This document shows positions 16,249 to 25,677 of a stretch of 64,000 bases of DNA, piece after piece. Position 1 is the first letter of the stretch; each line of letters starts with the position of its first letter. A model generated the notes under the pieces. The model saw only the letters and a program-made list of their open reading frames with translations, did no database searches and was not told where the DNA came from. The stretch comes from Saccharothrix violaceirubra (lineage in GTDB: Bacteria > Actinomycetota > Actinomycetes > Mycobacteriales > Pseudonocardiaceae): contig NZ_JACHJS010000001.1 of assembly GCF_014203755.1 (NCBI RefSeq), forward strand, positions 5,642,001 through 5,706,000, read 5' to 3'. The position numbers and the translations under genes are program-made.

Positions 16249-17859
16249 ACCGCACCACTCGTCGACCACGTCGGCGAGCACGGCCATCGGCAGCGGACCG
16301 CCGCCCAGCACGAGGTCGTGGAACGCCCTGATGTCGAACCGGTCGCCGAGCCGTCGTTCGGCCTCACCGCGCAGGCGCTGGAACTCCAGGCGCCCCACCA
16401 TGTACGACAGCGCCTGCGCGGGGTTCTCGATGTAGCGGTCCACCTCGGAGTGGATGTCCACGTCCGGCATCACCGCGTTGTCCCGCAGGTACTCCACGGC
16501 CCGCTGCCGCGACCAGCCCAGGGCGTGCAGACCGGTGTCCACGACCAACCTGGCCGCCCGCAACGAGTCCGCCGCGAGCATGCCGAGGCGGGCCACGTCG
16601 TCGCTGTACAGGCCCATCTCGTCGGCCAGCCGCTCGGTGTAGAGCGCCCACCCCTCGTGGTAGGCCTCGACCGAGGCGAACCGGCGCAGCAGCGGCAGGT
16701 CGGTCAGGCGCTGGGCCAGCGCGATCTGGAAGTGGTGCCCGGGAACGCCCTCGTGGAAGGCGGTCGCCTCGGCGCCGAGCCGCTCGCGTTCGGTGGCGTG
16801 GTGGGTGTTCACGAAGTACGTGCCCGGCCGCGAACCGTCCAGGGCCGGGTCCATGTAGTACGCCAGCGGCGCCGTCGGCGCGTCCGCCTCGGGCACCTCC
16901 TCGACCGCGCACGCCGCGTCCGGGACCACGCCGAACCACTCGGGCGCGGCGGCTTCGGCACGGGCGATGGTGCGACGGGCCAGGTCCAGCATCTGCCCGG
17001 CGCTCGTCCAGCGCAAGGTCGGGTCGTCGAGCAGGCGACGGCGCACCTCGGCGGCGGTGATCGGGCCGAACACCCGGGCGCCGATGTCGGCGTACTCGCG
17101 GTCCAGGTCCGCGATCAGCGCCAGGCCGATCTCGTGCAGTTCGCGCGGCGTGTGCGTGGTGGTCGTGTAGGTACCCACCAGTCCGACGTACCGCTCCCCT
17201 CCCTCGGGCAGCCAGCACAGACCGGGACGGTCCTCGGCCCGGCCCCGAGGCAGGACCTCGTCGTGCAGGAACGCGCGGTAGCGGGCGAAAGCGTCGCGCA
17301 CCGGCACCAGGGTGCGCCGGCACTCGTCGGCGAAAGCGGTCTCCGCCAACGGTTGTGCGAGCGGGTCGGGGTCCTGGGCGAGGTGGCGGTCGAGGCGGTC
17401 CACGCCCGCGCGGACCAGGTGCGCCACGGGCAGCCGGTCGGAGGCGCGTTGGCGTCCGGCGAGGACCTCCAGGTAGCGGGGTAAGCCCGCGAGGCGGGCC
17501 AGGTAGGCGCGGCGACCCTCGTCGTCGGCCGGTCTGGTCAGCGGCAACGTGGCCAGCAGCACGACCACGGGCGCGTTGAGCCCTTCGGCGTGGGTGTGCT
17601 CGACCAGGGCCGCGTCGATCCGGTGCGCGAAGCCGGAAGCCTGTTGCGCGACCACGGCCCGGGTGACCGGATCGTCGTCACCCTCGGACGCGCGTCGGGC
17701 TATGTCCAGGGCTTCGCGTCGGGACGCGGCGGCCGTGTCGGCGCTGTGGTCGGGTAACCGGTCGTCCCAGCCGGGTACCCCGAGCAGGGTCGCCATCACC
17801 GGGTCGAAGTCGAACAGCACGGTGAGCAGTTCGTCGGCGAGTTCGCGCGCGGTCGTCAT
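16237..17859 (-). CDS. DUF885 family putative metallohydrolase
   Basis: 540 residues. DUF885 proteins are large, mostly helical, and carry a metallopeptidase-like HEGxPGHH motif, here HEGVPGHHFQ at residues 369-378. A conserved NTHH segment lies upstream and SYMVGRLEFQ near the C-terminus. No signal peptide is seen, so it is likely cytoplasmic. It is expected to bind zinc and cleave small peptides or amides, but the substrate is not established. Length is normal for the family. Confidence 0.85.
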   Translation of the reverse strand: MTTARELADELLTVLFDFDPVMATLLGVPGWDDRLPDHSADTAAASRREALDIARRASEGDDDPVTRAVVAQQASGFAHRIDAALVEHTHAEGLNAPVVVLLATLPLTRPADDEGRRAYLARLAGLPRYLEVLAGRQRASDRLPVAHLVRAGVDRLDRHLAQDPDPLAQPLAETAFADECRRTLVPVRDAFARYRAFLHDEVLPRGRAEDRPGLCWLPEGGERYVGLVGTYTTTTHTPRELHEIGLALIADLDREYADIGARVFGPITAAEVRRRLLDDPTLRWTSAGQMLDLARRTIARAEAAAPEWFGVVPDAACAVEEVPEADAPTAPLAYYMDPALDGSRPGTYFVNTHHATERERLGAEATAFHEGVPGHHFQIALAQRLTDLPLLRRFASVEAYHEGWALYTERLADEMGLYSDDVARLGMLAADSLRAARLVVDTGLHALGWSRQRAVEYLRDNAVMPDVDIHSEVDRYIENPAQALSYMVGRLEFQRLRGEAERRLGDRFDIRAFHDLVLGGGPLPMAVLADVVDEWCGSVR

Positions 17860-17887
17860 CGCAGTATTCTGACCCGCCCGCCGCCGG

Positions 17888-18925
17888 TTACCGGGGCGGA
17901 AAGCGGCGTGCCGCGCCGGAGATCGCCTGCCGCGCTTCGGCTTCCAGCCGCCGGACGACCTCGGCCGCGGGCAGCGACCGGCCCAGCGGGTAGGTCTGCC
18001 CGGCCCACAGCGACATCAGCTCCGGGTCGCCGGTCGCCCGCACCGGCTTGGTCAGGTGGTGCACCTGCGGGTACGCCGCCGGCGCGGCGGCCGAGTGGTC
18101 GGTCAGGAAGCGGTTGACCAGCCCGCGCGCGGGCCGGCCGCTGAACGCGCGGGTCAACGCGGTGCGCCGGGCGCCGGCCGCGAGCGCCTCCCGGTGCGCC
18201 GACGACGTGCCCGCCTCCGGGCAGTTCAGGAACGCCGTGCCGAGCTGGGCCGCGACGGCGCCGCCGGTGATCACGGCGGCCACGTCCGCGCCGTGCACCA
18301 GGCCGCCCGCGGCGATCAGCGGCAGGTCCACCCTGGCCTGCACCAGCCGCAACGCGGCCAGCACCCCGTACAGCTCGCCGCCGCCGGGCGAGACGCCGTC
18401 GTCGACGAACGTGCCCCGGTGCCCGCCCGCCTCGCCGCCCTGCACGCACAACGCGTCCGCGCCCACGCGCGCGGCCTGGACGGCTTCCGCGGGCGTGGTC
18501 ACCGTGACGACGACGGCGGACTTGGCCGCGTGCAGCCGGCGGACGTCGCCGGCCTCGGGCAGGCCGAAGGTGAACGACACGACCGGCACCCGCATGGCGA
18601 TGGCCAGTTCCACCTTGGCCGCGTACGCGTCGTCGTCCCAGCGCGGCTCGCCCGGCTCGACGCCGGTCGCGTCCCGGACCCGGTCGCGGTAGCCGTGCAG
18701 GTCGGTCGTGGACCGCGAGCCGGGCACGAACAGGTTGAGCCCGAACGGTTTCGCGGTCAGCGCGGCGGTCTCCGTGAGCAGCGCGGCCACCGCCTCGACG
18801 GACAGGTAGCCGGCCGGGAGGAAACCGAACCCGCCCGCCTCGGTCACGGCCGCGACCAGCGCGGGCGTCGAGGCGCCGCCGGCCATCGGCGCGGCGATCA
18901 CGGGCACGTCCAGTCGATCGAGCAT
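17888..18925 (-). CDS. Nitronate monooxygenase family flavoprotein
   Basis: 345 residues. FMN-dependent TIM-barrel of the nitronate monooxygenase/2-nitropropane dioxygenase family. Visible motifs are VIAAPMAGG at the start, QGGEAGGHRGTF (the active-site His region), PLIAAGG and GAVAAQLGTAFL (phosphate-binding loops). It oxidises toxic alkyl nitronates. ATG 18925 gives the canonical N-terminus MLDRLDVPVIAAPM; the longer frame upstream is not family-like. Lies 28 bp upstream of the DUF885 gene in the same direction and may be co-transcribed with it. Confidence 0.88.
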   Translation of the reverse strand: MLDRLDVPVIAAPMAGGASTPALVAAVTEAGGFGFLPAGYLSVEAVAALLTETAALTAKPFGLNLFVPGSRSTTDLHGYRDRVRDATGVEPGEPRWDDDAYAAKVELAIAMRVPVVSFTFGLPEAGDVRRLHAAKSAVVVTVTTPAEAVQAARVGADALCVQGGEAGGHRGTFVDDGVSPGGGELYGVLAALRLVQARVDLPLIAAGGLVHGADVAAVITGGAVAAQLGTAFLNCPEAGTSSAHREALAAGARRTALTRAFSGRPARGLVNRFLTDHSAAAPAAYPQVHHLTKPVRATGDPELMSLWAGQTYPLGRSLPAAEVVRRLEAEARQAISGAARRFPPR

Positions 18926-18978
18926 CCGCCGACGATAACTCCGCCGGACGCGGAAACCGAGTGCCTCCCGGAAAACGC

Positions 18979-19013
18979 GGAACCCGCGCCACCCGGGGGG
19001 TGGCACGGGTTCC
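18979..19013 (-). terminator. Rho-independent-type hairpin after the chitinase gene
   Basis: Arms 18979-18994 and 18998-19013 pair over 16 bp with a single G-U-type mismatch and a 3-base loop. It lies 38 bp past the chitinase stop on the minus strand and 54 bp before the nitronate monooxygenase start. It therefore separates the two transcription units. No long T-run follows, as is common in high-GC actinobacteria. Confidence 0.75.
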
Positions 19014-19051
19014 GACGTCGTTCGGGGATACGGGGTACTGCGCGGATCAGG

Positions 19052-20554
19052 TCAGGGCAGGGTGTCCAGGTGCGGCGCCACGGTGTTGGCGAAGCCCCAG
19101 TTGCTCACCGCGTCCCAGTTGATCGACCAGGTCATGGCGCCCCGGATGGACGGCCACGTCTGGGTCGGCTTGAACGAGCCGCAGTTCGTGCCCTTGGCCA
19201 GGCAGTTCAGCGCGTTGTTGACCACGGTCGGCGAGACGTAGCCGCCGCCCGCGCCCGACGGGGACGCCGGGACGCCGATGCCGACCTGGTCGGGGCGCAG
19301 GCCGTTCTGGAGCTGGATGCAGGCCAGGGCCGTGATGAAGTCGATCGAGCCCTGCGAGTACACCTTGCCGTCGCAGCCGAGCATCGCGCCCGAGTTGTAG
19401 TACTGCATGTTGACGACGGTCAGGATGTCCTTCACGGCCAGCGCCAGCTTGAAGTACTCCGCGCCGGTGGACTGCATGTCGATCGTCTGCGGCGCCATGG
19501 TGATGATCTGGCCGCCGGCCGCGTAGATGGAGCGCAGGGCCTGCGCCATGTACGTGGAGTTGACGCCGTTCTCCAGGTCGATGTCCACGCCGTCGAAGCC
19601 GTAGTTCTGGATCAGGGTCTTGACGCTGTTGGCGAAGTTGGTCGCGGCGGTGGAGCTGCCGACGCTGATCGTGCCCTTCTCGCCACCCACCGAGAGGATG
19701 ACCTTCTGGCCACGGCCCTGGAGGGTCTTCACGTCCGCCTTGAACTGCGCGTCGGTGTAGCCGCCGAGCTTGGACGACAGGACCGGGTCGAGGTTGAAGG
19801 CGACCGCGCCCGGCGTCGAGGTGGCGTCGGCGAACGAGACGGCCACGATGTCGTACGTGGTGGGCACGTCCGCGAGCTTGAGCACGCGCGAGTTGTTGTC
19901 GAAGTTGTGCCAGTAGCCGGTCAGCACGTGCTTCGGCAGACCCGTACCCGGGTTCGGGTTCGTGGTCGTGGTCGTGGTGGTCGTCGTCGTGGTCGTCGAC
20001 GTGGACGTCGAGGTGCTCGGACCCGAGGTCGTGGTGGTCGGGTTCGTCGTGGTGGTGCCGTTGGGCTGGCCGTCCACCACCACGTCGTCGACGTAGAACG
20101 ACGGCTGGCCGTACCAGCCGTTGACCGAGACCTCCACGACGCCGCTGGCGGGGGCGGTCACGTCGAGGCTGAGCTGGGTGAAGCTGCTCGCCGAGGACGT
20201 CCAGGTGCTCTTGCCGCCCGAGTTCAGGTAGACGTAGCTGCCCTGCACCCAGGCGGTGACCTTGACGTTGGTGTTCGGCTTGACCGACACGGACTGCGAG
20301 CACTTGGCGGTGTCATGTCCGGCCGGGGTGCCCTGGAGGGCGTACGACCCCGTGCGCTTGGTCGCGGTCTGCGCCGACGTGCCACCGGTACAGGTCCAGC
20401 CGGTGAGGTTCCCGGCTTCGAATCCCGAGTTGTAGACCAGGTTCGCCGCCGAAGCGCTGCCCTGGACAACCAGGGTCAGGCCGACGACGGCAACGGCACC
20501 GGCAGCCAGAGCGGCCAGTGCGCGTCTCGTCTTGCCTGCCACGTCCACCTCCAT
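19052..20554 (-). CDS. Secreted GH18 chitinase with N-terminal carbohydrate-binding module
   Basis: 500 residues in modular order. A signal peptide covers residues 1-36 (ending GSASA). A beta-sandwich carbohydrate-binding module runs from about 37 to 180 (LVYNSGFEAGNLTGW). A Thr/Ser/Pro linker spans about 190-220, and a GH18 domain extends to the end. The catalytic motif DGVDIDLE lies at 321-328 with acid/base Glu328. The layout matches Streptomyces ChiC-type endochitinases, which cleave chitin to chito-oligosaccharides outside the cell. ATG 20554 is preferred over upstream codons because it leads straight into the signal peptide. A DasR-like site lies 53 bp upstream. Confidence 0.93.
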   Translation of the reverse strand: MEVDVAGKTRRALAALAAGAVAVVGLTLVVQGSASAANLVYNSGFEAGNLTGWTCTGGTSAQTATKRTGSYALQGTPAGHDTAKCSQSVSVKPNTNVKVTAWVQGSYVYLNSGGKSTWTSSASSFTQLSLDVTAPASGVVEVSVNGWYGQPSFYVDDVVVDGQPNGTTTTNPTTTTSGPSTSTSTSTTTTTTTTTTTTNPNPGTGLPKHVLTGYWHNFDNNSRVLKLADVPTTYDIVAVSFADATSTPGAVAFNLDPVLSSKLGGYTDAQFKADVKTLQGRGQKVILSVGGEKGTISVGSSTAATNFANSVKTLIQNYGFDGVDIDLENGVNSTYMAQALRSIYAAGGQIITMAPQTIDMQSTGAEYFKLALAVKDILTVVNMQYYNSGAMLGCDGKVYSQGSIDFITALACIQLQNGLRPDQVGIGVPASPSGAGGGYVSPTVVNNALNCLAKGTNCGSFKPTQTWPSIRGAMTWSINWDAVSNWGFANTVAPHLDTLP

Positions 20555-20606
20555 GAAGTCTCTTCGGCGGCCTTTGCCCAGCACAGGTGACGTGGGCCAC
20601 TGGCAA

Positions 20607-20622
20607 AATGGACTAGACCACT
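20607..20622 (-). promoter_or_regulatory. DasR-responsive element (dre)-like site upstream of the chitinase
   Basis: Read on the chitinase strand this is AGTGGTCTAGTCCATT, which matches 13 of 16 positions of the DasR operator consensus as I recall it (ACTGGTCTAGACCACT). It sits 53 bp upstream of the chitinase ATG. DasR is the GntR-family regulator of N-acetylglucosamine and chitin use in Streptomyces and relatives, which makes the match meaningful. The dasR gene itself is not in this window. Confidence 0.75.
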
Positions 20623-20713
20623 GGCGTTTGTCAAGGGTCTTGACCTTCGGTGACGGCATTCAGCCGCGAAAAAACCGCCGAAACGGCGCTCGGGGGATGT
20701 GACCATAAGCGCC

Positions 20714-21163
20714 ATGACGTTCACCGTCCAGGACGCGGTATCACTCGCCCGAACGGCGCACGAGGGCCAGGTCGACAAGTCCGGCAAGCCCTACATCGGG
20801 CACCCGCTGCGGGTGATGGCCGCGATGACCGACGACCGCGGCCGGATGGCCGCGGTGCTGCACGACGTCGTGGAGGACACCGACGTGACGGCGGACGACC
20901 TGCGCGCGGCCGGGTGCCCGGCCGAGGTCGTCGACGCCGTGATCGCCCTGAGCCACCTCGGGGGCGAGCCGCAGGAGGACTACCTGCGGCGGGTCGCGGC
21001 GAACCCGCTGGCGGTCCGCGTCAAGCGCGCGGACATCGCCGACAACTCGTCGCCGCACCGCCTGGCCGACCTGGACGAGCCGACCAGGCTCAGGCTCACG
21101 GAGAAGTACCGCCGGGCCGTGGCCCTGCTGGACGGGCTAGCGCCAGCCGTGCCGCCCGCGTAG
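20714..21163 (+). CDS. HD domain phosphohydrolase, small (p)ppGpp hydrolase-like
   Basis: 149 residues. The HD motif of the RelA/SpoT hydrolase class is clear: GHPLRVMAAM, then MAAVLHDVVEDTD, then VKRADIADN. The size matches stand-alone MESH1-type small alarmone hydrolases, which cleave (p)ppGpp or other nucleotides. No synthetase domain is present. ATG 20714 is preferred to the in-frame GTG at 20699. Its end overlaps the convergent MazF-like gene by 27 bp. Confidence 0.82.
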   Translation: MTFTVQDAVSLARTAHEGQVDKSGKPYIGHPLRVMAAMTDDRGRMAAVLHDVVEDTDVTADDLRAAGCPAEVVDAVIALSHLGGEPQEDYLRRVAANPLAVRVKRADIADNSSPHRLADLDEPTRLRLTEKYRRAVALLDGLAPAVPPA

Positions 21164-21574
21164 CGCTTCGGCCACCCGCCCGAACCGGTCGGCCCCCAGC
21201 ACCGAGCCCTCGCGCCGGATGTCGTCCTCGGCCAGCTCGAACACCCGGTCCAGCCGCAGGTAGGAGCGTCGACCACCGCGGTCCCACGCGCCCGAGCCCA
21301 GGTCGAGGAAGTCGTCCGCCTCGTACGGGTCCGGGTCCCGGCTGGTCAGCATCAACGCCAGCAGCGCCCGCCGGTGCCGGCCCACGACCAGCAGCGGCCG
21401 GTCCTTGCCCCGCGACGGGTCCTCCTCGTAGGGCACCCAGGCCCACACGACCTCGCCCGGGTCGGCCAGGCCGTCCAGGTCGGGCGAGTACTCCAGGCGT
21501 GCGGCACGGGCCGCCGAGTGGACCTCGCGCACCGCGCCCTTGACCGGACGGGGGTCCTCACCGTTAGTCAGCAC
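21137..21574 (-). CDS. PemK/MazF-like protein
   Basis: 145 residues. The core GEVVWAWVPYEEDPSRGKDRPLLVVG is the first strand and loop of the MazF/PemK SH3-like barrel, which in toxins cleaves mRNA. No antitoxin gene is adjacent: the neighbours are the HD hydrolase and lepA. M. tuberculosis has a similar conserved protein beside lepA. It may therefore be a domesticated, conserved family member rather than an active toxin-antitoxin toxin. ATG 21574 is divergent from lepA. Confidence 0.75.
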   Translation of the reverse strand: MLTNGEDPRPVKGAVREVHSAARAARLEYSPDLDGLADPGEVVWAWVPYEEDPSRGKDRPLLVVGRHRRALLALMLTSRDPDPYEADDFLDLGSGAWDRGGRRSYLRLDRVFELAEDDIRREGSVLGADRFGRVAEALRGRHGWR

Positions 21575-21675
21575 GGACGCAGCTTATGGCGCGGTCGTGC
21601 CCATGACGAACGCTGCGCACCGCACGCATGAGAGGATGGGTCGATCCCCCGTCCTTCATGCGCGAGGAACCCTGA

Positions 21676-23520
21676 GTGACCACGTTCGCCGACCAGACCT
21701 TCACGCCTCCGGAGCTGATCCGGAACTTCTGCATCATCGCCCACATCGACCACGGCAAGTCGACCCTGGCCGACCGGATGTTGCAGCTCACCGGCGTTGT
21801 CGAGGCGCGGGCGATGCGTGCGCAGTACCTCGACCGCATGGACATCGAGCGCGAGCGCGGCATCACGATCAAGGCGCAGAACGTGCGCCTGCCCTGGCAG
21901 GTCCAGGGGCAGGACCACGTCCTGCACATGATCGACACGCCGGGTCACGTCGACTTCACCTACGAGGTCTCCCGGGCGCTGGAGGCGTGCGAGGGCACGG
22001 TCCTGCTCGTCGACGCGGCGCAGGGCATCGAGGCGCAGACGCTGGCGAACCTATACCTGGCGATGGAGAACGACCTCACCATCATCCCGGTGCTCAACAA
22101 GATCGACCTCCCGGCCGCGGACCCGGACAAGTACGCCAAGGAGTTGGCGCACATCGTCGGCTGCGAGCCCGAGGAGGTGCTGCGCGTCTCGGCCAAGACC
22201 GGCCTGGGCGTGGAGGCGCTGCTCGACGAGGTCGTCCGCCGCGTGCCCGCGCCCGTCGGCGAGGCCGAGGCCCCCGCCCGCGCGATGATCTTCGACTCGG
22301 TCTACGACACGTACCGGGGCGTGGTCACCTACATCCGCGTGGTCGACGGCCGCATCACGCCGCGCGAGCGGATCAAGATGATGTCCACCGGTGCCACGCA
22401 CGAACTGCTGGAAGTCGGGATCATCTCGCCCGAGCCCAAGCCGTCGCGTGGTCTGGGCGTCGGCGAGGTCGGCTACCTGATCACCGGCGTGAAGGACGTG
22501 CGCCAGTCCAAGGTCGGCGACACGGTCACGTGGGAGAAGAAGGGCGCGACCCAGCCGCTGGCCGGGTACCGCGAGCCCAAGCCGATGGTCTACTCCGGCC
22601 TGTACCCCGTGGACGGCTCCGACTACCCCGAGCTGCGCGAGGCCCTGGAGAAGCTCCAACTCAACGACGCCGCGCTCACGTTCGAGCCGGAGACCTCGGC
22701 GGCACTGGGCTTCGGCTTCCGCTGCGGCTTCCTGGGCCTGCTGCACCTGGAGATCACCCGCGACCGGCTGGAGCGCGAGTTCGGCCTCGACCTGATCTCC
22801 ACCGCGCCGAACGTGGTCTACCGCGTAGTGATGGAGGACGGCGCGGAGCACGTCGTGACCAACCCGTCCGACTGGCCCGACGGCAAGCGCGCCGAGGTGT
22901 ACGAGCCGGTCACCAAGTGCACGATCATCGCGCCCAGCGACTACATCGGCGCGATCATGGAGCTGTGCCAGGCCAAGCGCGGCCAGCTGGGCGGCATGGA
23001 CTACCTGTCCGAGGACCGCGTCGAGCTGCGCTACACGATGCCGCTCGGCGAGATCATCTTCGACTTCTTCGACGCCCTGAAGTCCCGCACCCGCGGCTAT
23101 GCCTCGCTCGACTACGAAGAGGCGGGCGAGCAGGACGCCGAACTGGTCAAGGTCGACATCCTGCTCCAGGGCGAGGCCGTCGACGCGTTCAGCGCGATCG
23201 TGCACAAGGACCACGCGTACGGCTACGGCACCAAGATGGCCACCAAGCTGCGGGAACTCATCCCCCGGCAACAGTTCGAGGTGCCCATCCAGGCCGCGAT
23301 CGGCTCCCGGGTGATCGCCCGCGAGACCATCCGCGCCATCCGCAAGGACGTCCTCGCGAAGTGCTACGGCGGTGACATCACCCGTAAGCGCAAGCTGCTG
23401 GAGAAGCAGAAGGAGGGCAAGAAGCGGATGAAGATGGTCGGCCGCGTCGAGGTCCCCCAGGAGGCGTTCGTCGCCGCACTGTCCACCGAGGACTCGGGCA
23501 AGGACAAGGGCAAGAAGTAG
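21676..23520 (+). CDS. lepA: Elongation factor 4 (LepA)
   Basis: 614 residues. Ribosomal GTPase of the EF-G family that acts on initiation/elongation and back-translocation. P-loop AHIDHGKST at 22-30, [14 protein letters not shown] and the LepA-specific C-terminal segment [22 protein letters not shown], here without its first residues cited further. GTG 21676 starts close to the family N-terminus. A strong terminator follows the stop. From memory, lepA next to a MazF-like gene is also seen in mycobacteria. Confidence 0.97.
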   Translation: MTTFADQTFTPPELIRNFCIIAHIDHGKSTLADRMLQLTGVVEARAMRAQYLDRMDIERERGITIKAQNVRLPWQVQGQDHVLHMIDTPGHVDFTYEVSRALEACEGTVLLVDAAQGIEAQTLANLYLAMENDLTIIPVLNKIDLPAADPDKYAKELAHIVGCEPEEVLRVSAKTGLGVEALLDEVVRRVPAPVGEAEAPARAMIFDSVYDTYRGVVTYIRVVDGRITPRERIKMMSTGATHELLEVGIISPEPKPSRGLGVGEVGYLITGVKDVRQSKVGDTVTWEKKGATQPLAGYREPKPMVYSGLYPVDGSDYPELREALEKLQLNDAALTFEPETSAALGFGFRCGFLGLLHLEITRDRLEREFGLDLISTAPNVVYRVVMEDGAEHVVTNPSDWPDGKRAEVYEPVTKCTIIAPSDYIGAIMELCQAKRGQLGGMDYLSEDRVELRYTMPLGEIIFDFFDALKSRTRGYASLDYEEAGEQDAELVKVDILLQGEAVDAFSAIVHKDHAYGYGTKMATKLRELIPRQQFEVPIQAAIGSRVIARETIRAIRKDVLAKCYGGDITRKRKLLEKQKEGKKRMKMVGRVEVPQEAFVAALSTEDSGKDKGKK

Positions 23521-23527
23521 CTCTTTA

Positions 23528-23565
23528 CGAAGACGGGCCCCGCTTTCCGGCGGGGCCCGTCTTCG
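23528..23565. terminator. Bidirectional terminator between lepA and the siderophore-interacting gene
   Basis: Arms 23528-23543 (cgaagacgggccccgc) and 23550-23565 form a perfect 16-bp stem with a 6-base loop. It lies 7 bp after the lepA stop and ends just before the stop of the convergent gene at 23567. It can serve both transcripts. Confidence 0.9.
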
Positions 23566-23566
23566 G

Positions 23567-24367
23567 CTAGGCGGTTTCCTGCTCCTGCTCGACCTGGCGG
23601 TTCCACTCGGCCTTGCCGGACTGCCAGCCGTCCTCGTCCGCGCCCAGGCGCCAGTAGCCCGAGATCGACAACTGGTCACGGCCGAGGCCGCGCTCGTTGC
23701 GCAGGTGCCCGCGCAGCTCCTTGACCATGTGCGCCTCGCCGTGCACGAACACGTGCACGCGGCCGGCCGGGAACTCCAGTCCGCGCACGGCGTCGACCGC
23801 TGCCTGACCGTGCCGGCCTGACCGGTGCACCCACTCGACGCCAGGCAGCGGCAGTTCCTCGTCCGGGCCGTCGACCTCGACGAACGCCCGCACGTGCGCG
23901 CCCGGCGGCAGCGCCTCGACGGCGGCGGCGATCGCCGGGAGAGCGCTCTCGTCACCGGCCATGAGGTGCCAGTCGGCGGTCGCGTCCGGCGCGTAGCCGC
24001 CACCCGGCCCGGAGAACCACAGCAGGTCGCCGGGCTGTGCCTTGGCCGCCCACGGTCCCGCGATGCCCTCGTCGCCGTGCACGACGAAGTCGATCCACAG
24101 CTCGCCGTCGCCCCACCGGCGCACGGTGTAGGTACGGGTGCGCGGCCACTGGTCGCGCGGCAGGGTCTCGCGGATCACGCCGAGGTCGAACGGCTCGGGG
24201 TAGTGCACGTCCTCCTGCGGGAACTGGAGCTTCACGTAGCTGTCGGTGTACGGACCGACCTCGAACCCGTCGAGGCCCTCCCCGCCGAGCACCACCCGGA
24301 TCATGTGCGGCGCGAGCTGTTCGGTCCGCAGGACGCGTCCGGTCTTGACGCGGGAACGCTCGGCCAT
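23567..24367 (-). CDS. Siderophore-interacting protein (ViuB-type ferric reductase)
   Basis: 266 residues. FAD-binding ferredoxin-reductase-like domain with RTYTVRRW (flavin binding), then FVVHGDEGIAGPWAAKAQPGD and the NAD(P)H-binding half HLMAGDESALPAIAA. The C-terminal SGYWRLGADEDGW is diagnostic of the SIP family. It releases iron from ferric siderophores in the cytoplasm. ATG 24367 has a GAGGAGG site 4-10 bp upstream. No IdeR-type iron box was seen, but a repeated ctcac/gtgag motif lies upstream. Confidence 0.9.
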   Translation of the reverse strand: MAERSRVKTGRVLRTEQLAPHMIRVVLGGEGLDGFEVGPYTDSYVKLQFPQEDVHYPEPFDLGVIRETLPRDQWPRTRTYTVRRWGDGELWIDFVVHGDEGIAGPWAAKAQPGDLLWFSGPGGGYAPDATADWHLMAGDESALPAIAAAVEALPPGAHVRAFVEVDGPDEELPLPGVEWVHRSGRHGQAAVDAVRGLEFPAGRVHVFVHGEAHMVKELRGHLRNERGLGRDQLSISGYWRLGADEDGWQSGKAEWNRQVEQEQETA

Positions 24368-24506
24368 CCGGCCCTCCTCTGGTGCAGCCATTGCGATGCC
24401 CCTCACAGTACGTGAGACGGACTCACGCCCCTTGCGGGCCGGCCCCGGAGGATTCTCCGGACCATCCCCGATGCCTTCAGTGACATTCCGGGGCGACGCT
24501 GGGGAC

Positions 24507-25103
24507 ATGGCCGCGAATCTGGCGAAGGCGTTCGACCTGGCGTTCGGGCACCCCCGCGGCAAGGTGGGTGAGCTGGGCGGGCGGGTCATGGCGAAGACCG
24601 GTGCGAAGGCCGAGGCGCACGCCGTCGAGGTGGCCGCTCCGGCACCGCAGGAGGTCGTGCTCGTGGTGGGCCACGGTCCGGGCGTCGGGCTGCGGCTGGT
24701 CGGCGAGCAGGCGATCAAGGCGATCGGCGTCGACCCGTCGTCGATCATGCTCGACGAGGCGCGCACCCGGTGCGCCGACCTGATCGCGACCGGGCGGGTG
24801 GAGCTGCGCGAGGGCACGGCGGCACGGACCGGTCAGCCGCCCGCGTCGGTCGACGTGGTGGTGTCCGTCGACAACCTCCAGCTGTGGGAGAACCGGGCGG
24901 CGTCGTTCCACGAGCTGGCCCGGGTGCTGCGGCCGGGTGGCCGGCTGGTCGTGTCCGTGCGGCGGTGGCGGCTGCCGGTGTCCGAGTTCGACCTGATGGT
25001 CGAGGCGGAGACGGCGGGGTTCGTGGACGTGCGCACGTCGTTGCAGCACTATGGCGGCCTGCAACCGCCGGTCGTACTGTTGCTGGCGTCCACGCCCGCG
25101 TAG
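24507..25103 (+). CDS. SAM-dependent methyltransferase (class I)
   Basis: 198 residues. Rossmann-type methyltransferase with motif I VVLVVGHGPGVGLRL, motif II acidic end GVDPSSIM, and LARVLRPGGRLVVSVR (motif IV/post). The N-terminal part (residues 1-45) is helical and probably forms the substrate lid. ATG 24507 is chosen; ATG 24471 in the same frame would add 12 residues. Substrate unknown. Divergent from the siderophore gene and followed by a terminator. Confidence 0.82.
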   Translation: MAANLAKAFDLAFGHPRGKVGELGGRVMAKTGAKAEAHAVEVAAPAPQEVVLVVGHGPGVGLRLVGEQAIKAIGVDPSSIMLDEARTRCADLIATGRVELREGTAARTGQPPASVDVVVSVDNLQLWENRAASFHELARVLRPGGRLVVSVRRWRLPVSEFDLMVEAETAGFVDVRTSLQHYGGLQPPVVLLLASTPA

Positions 25104-25113
25104 ACCCCTTTTC

Positions 25114-25143
25114 CGGCGCCCTCGCCGTACGGCGAGGGCGCCG
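25114..25143. terminator. Terminator between methyltransferase and GNAT genes
   Basis: A 14-bp perfect stem, 25114-25127 (cggcgccctcgccg) with 25130-25143, closed by a 2-base loop. It lies 10 bp past the methyltransferase stop and just before the end of the convergent acetyltransferase at 25152. It probably terminates both transcripts. Confidence 0.85.
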
Positions 25144-25151
25144 TCGAGTGT

Positions 25152-25622
25152 TCAGCGGGTGAGGTCCCGTTCCATGAGCACGTGGACGTACTCCTCCTGG
25201 GTGGTGCCGACCTCGCGCCACCCCCGGGACCGGTGGAACTCCCGGCCTCGGTGGTTGTCCACGAACACGTCCAGTTCGCCCCGGCGGGCGCCGAGGCCGA
25301 CCAGAGCCGCCACGCACGCGTCGTGCAGAGCGGTGCCGACGCCGTTGCCCCGCCGGTCGGGGTCGACGTGCAGTTGCCAGAGCCTGCCCGTAGCTGTGAC
25401 CAGGGCGAACCCGACGAGTAAGCCGTCGAGTTCGGCGCAGAGCCAGCGTCGGGTGGGTCCGGGGTCCAGGCGGTAGCCGGCCGCGCGGACGCGGCCCTCC
25501 CAGTCGCGGAGCACGGACTCCGGGACGTGGCCTTCGTAGTAGCCGCGGCGGGAACGGATGTGGATGTCGACGACGGTGTCCAGGTCGGCGTGCTCGGCGG
25601 TGCGCACGGTGATTGTCCCCAT
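25152..25622 (-). CDS. GNAT family N-acetyltransferase
   Basis: 156 residues from ATG 25622 ([13 protein letters not shown], a typical GNAT start). The acetyl-CoA site [19 protein letters not shown] is intact, followed by [21 protein letters not shown]. Probably a small cytoplasmic acetyltransferase of the RimI-like type; the acceptor is unknown. The frame is open upstream to 25670 but that part is not family-like. Confidence 0.88.
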   Translation of the reverse strand: MGTITVRTAEHADLDTVVDIHIRSRRGYYEGHVPESVLRDWEGRVRAAGYRLDPGPTRRWLCAELDGLLVGFALVTATGRLWQLHVDPDRRGNGVGTALHDACVAALVGLGARRGELDVFVDNHRGREFHRSRGWREVGTTQEEYVHVLMERDLTR

Positions 25623-25677
25623 GCAGACGGGACGCGGAGTCCCGACCCCGGTTGCGCGAGTTGCCCTCACGACCGGA

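Noticed and set aside
18056..20590. 844-codon plus-strand frame over the chitinase region
   Set aside because: Antisense shadow of the nitronate monooxygenase and chitinase genes.
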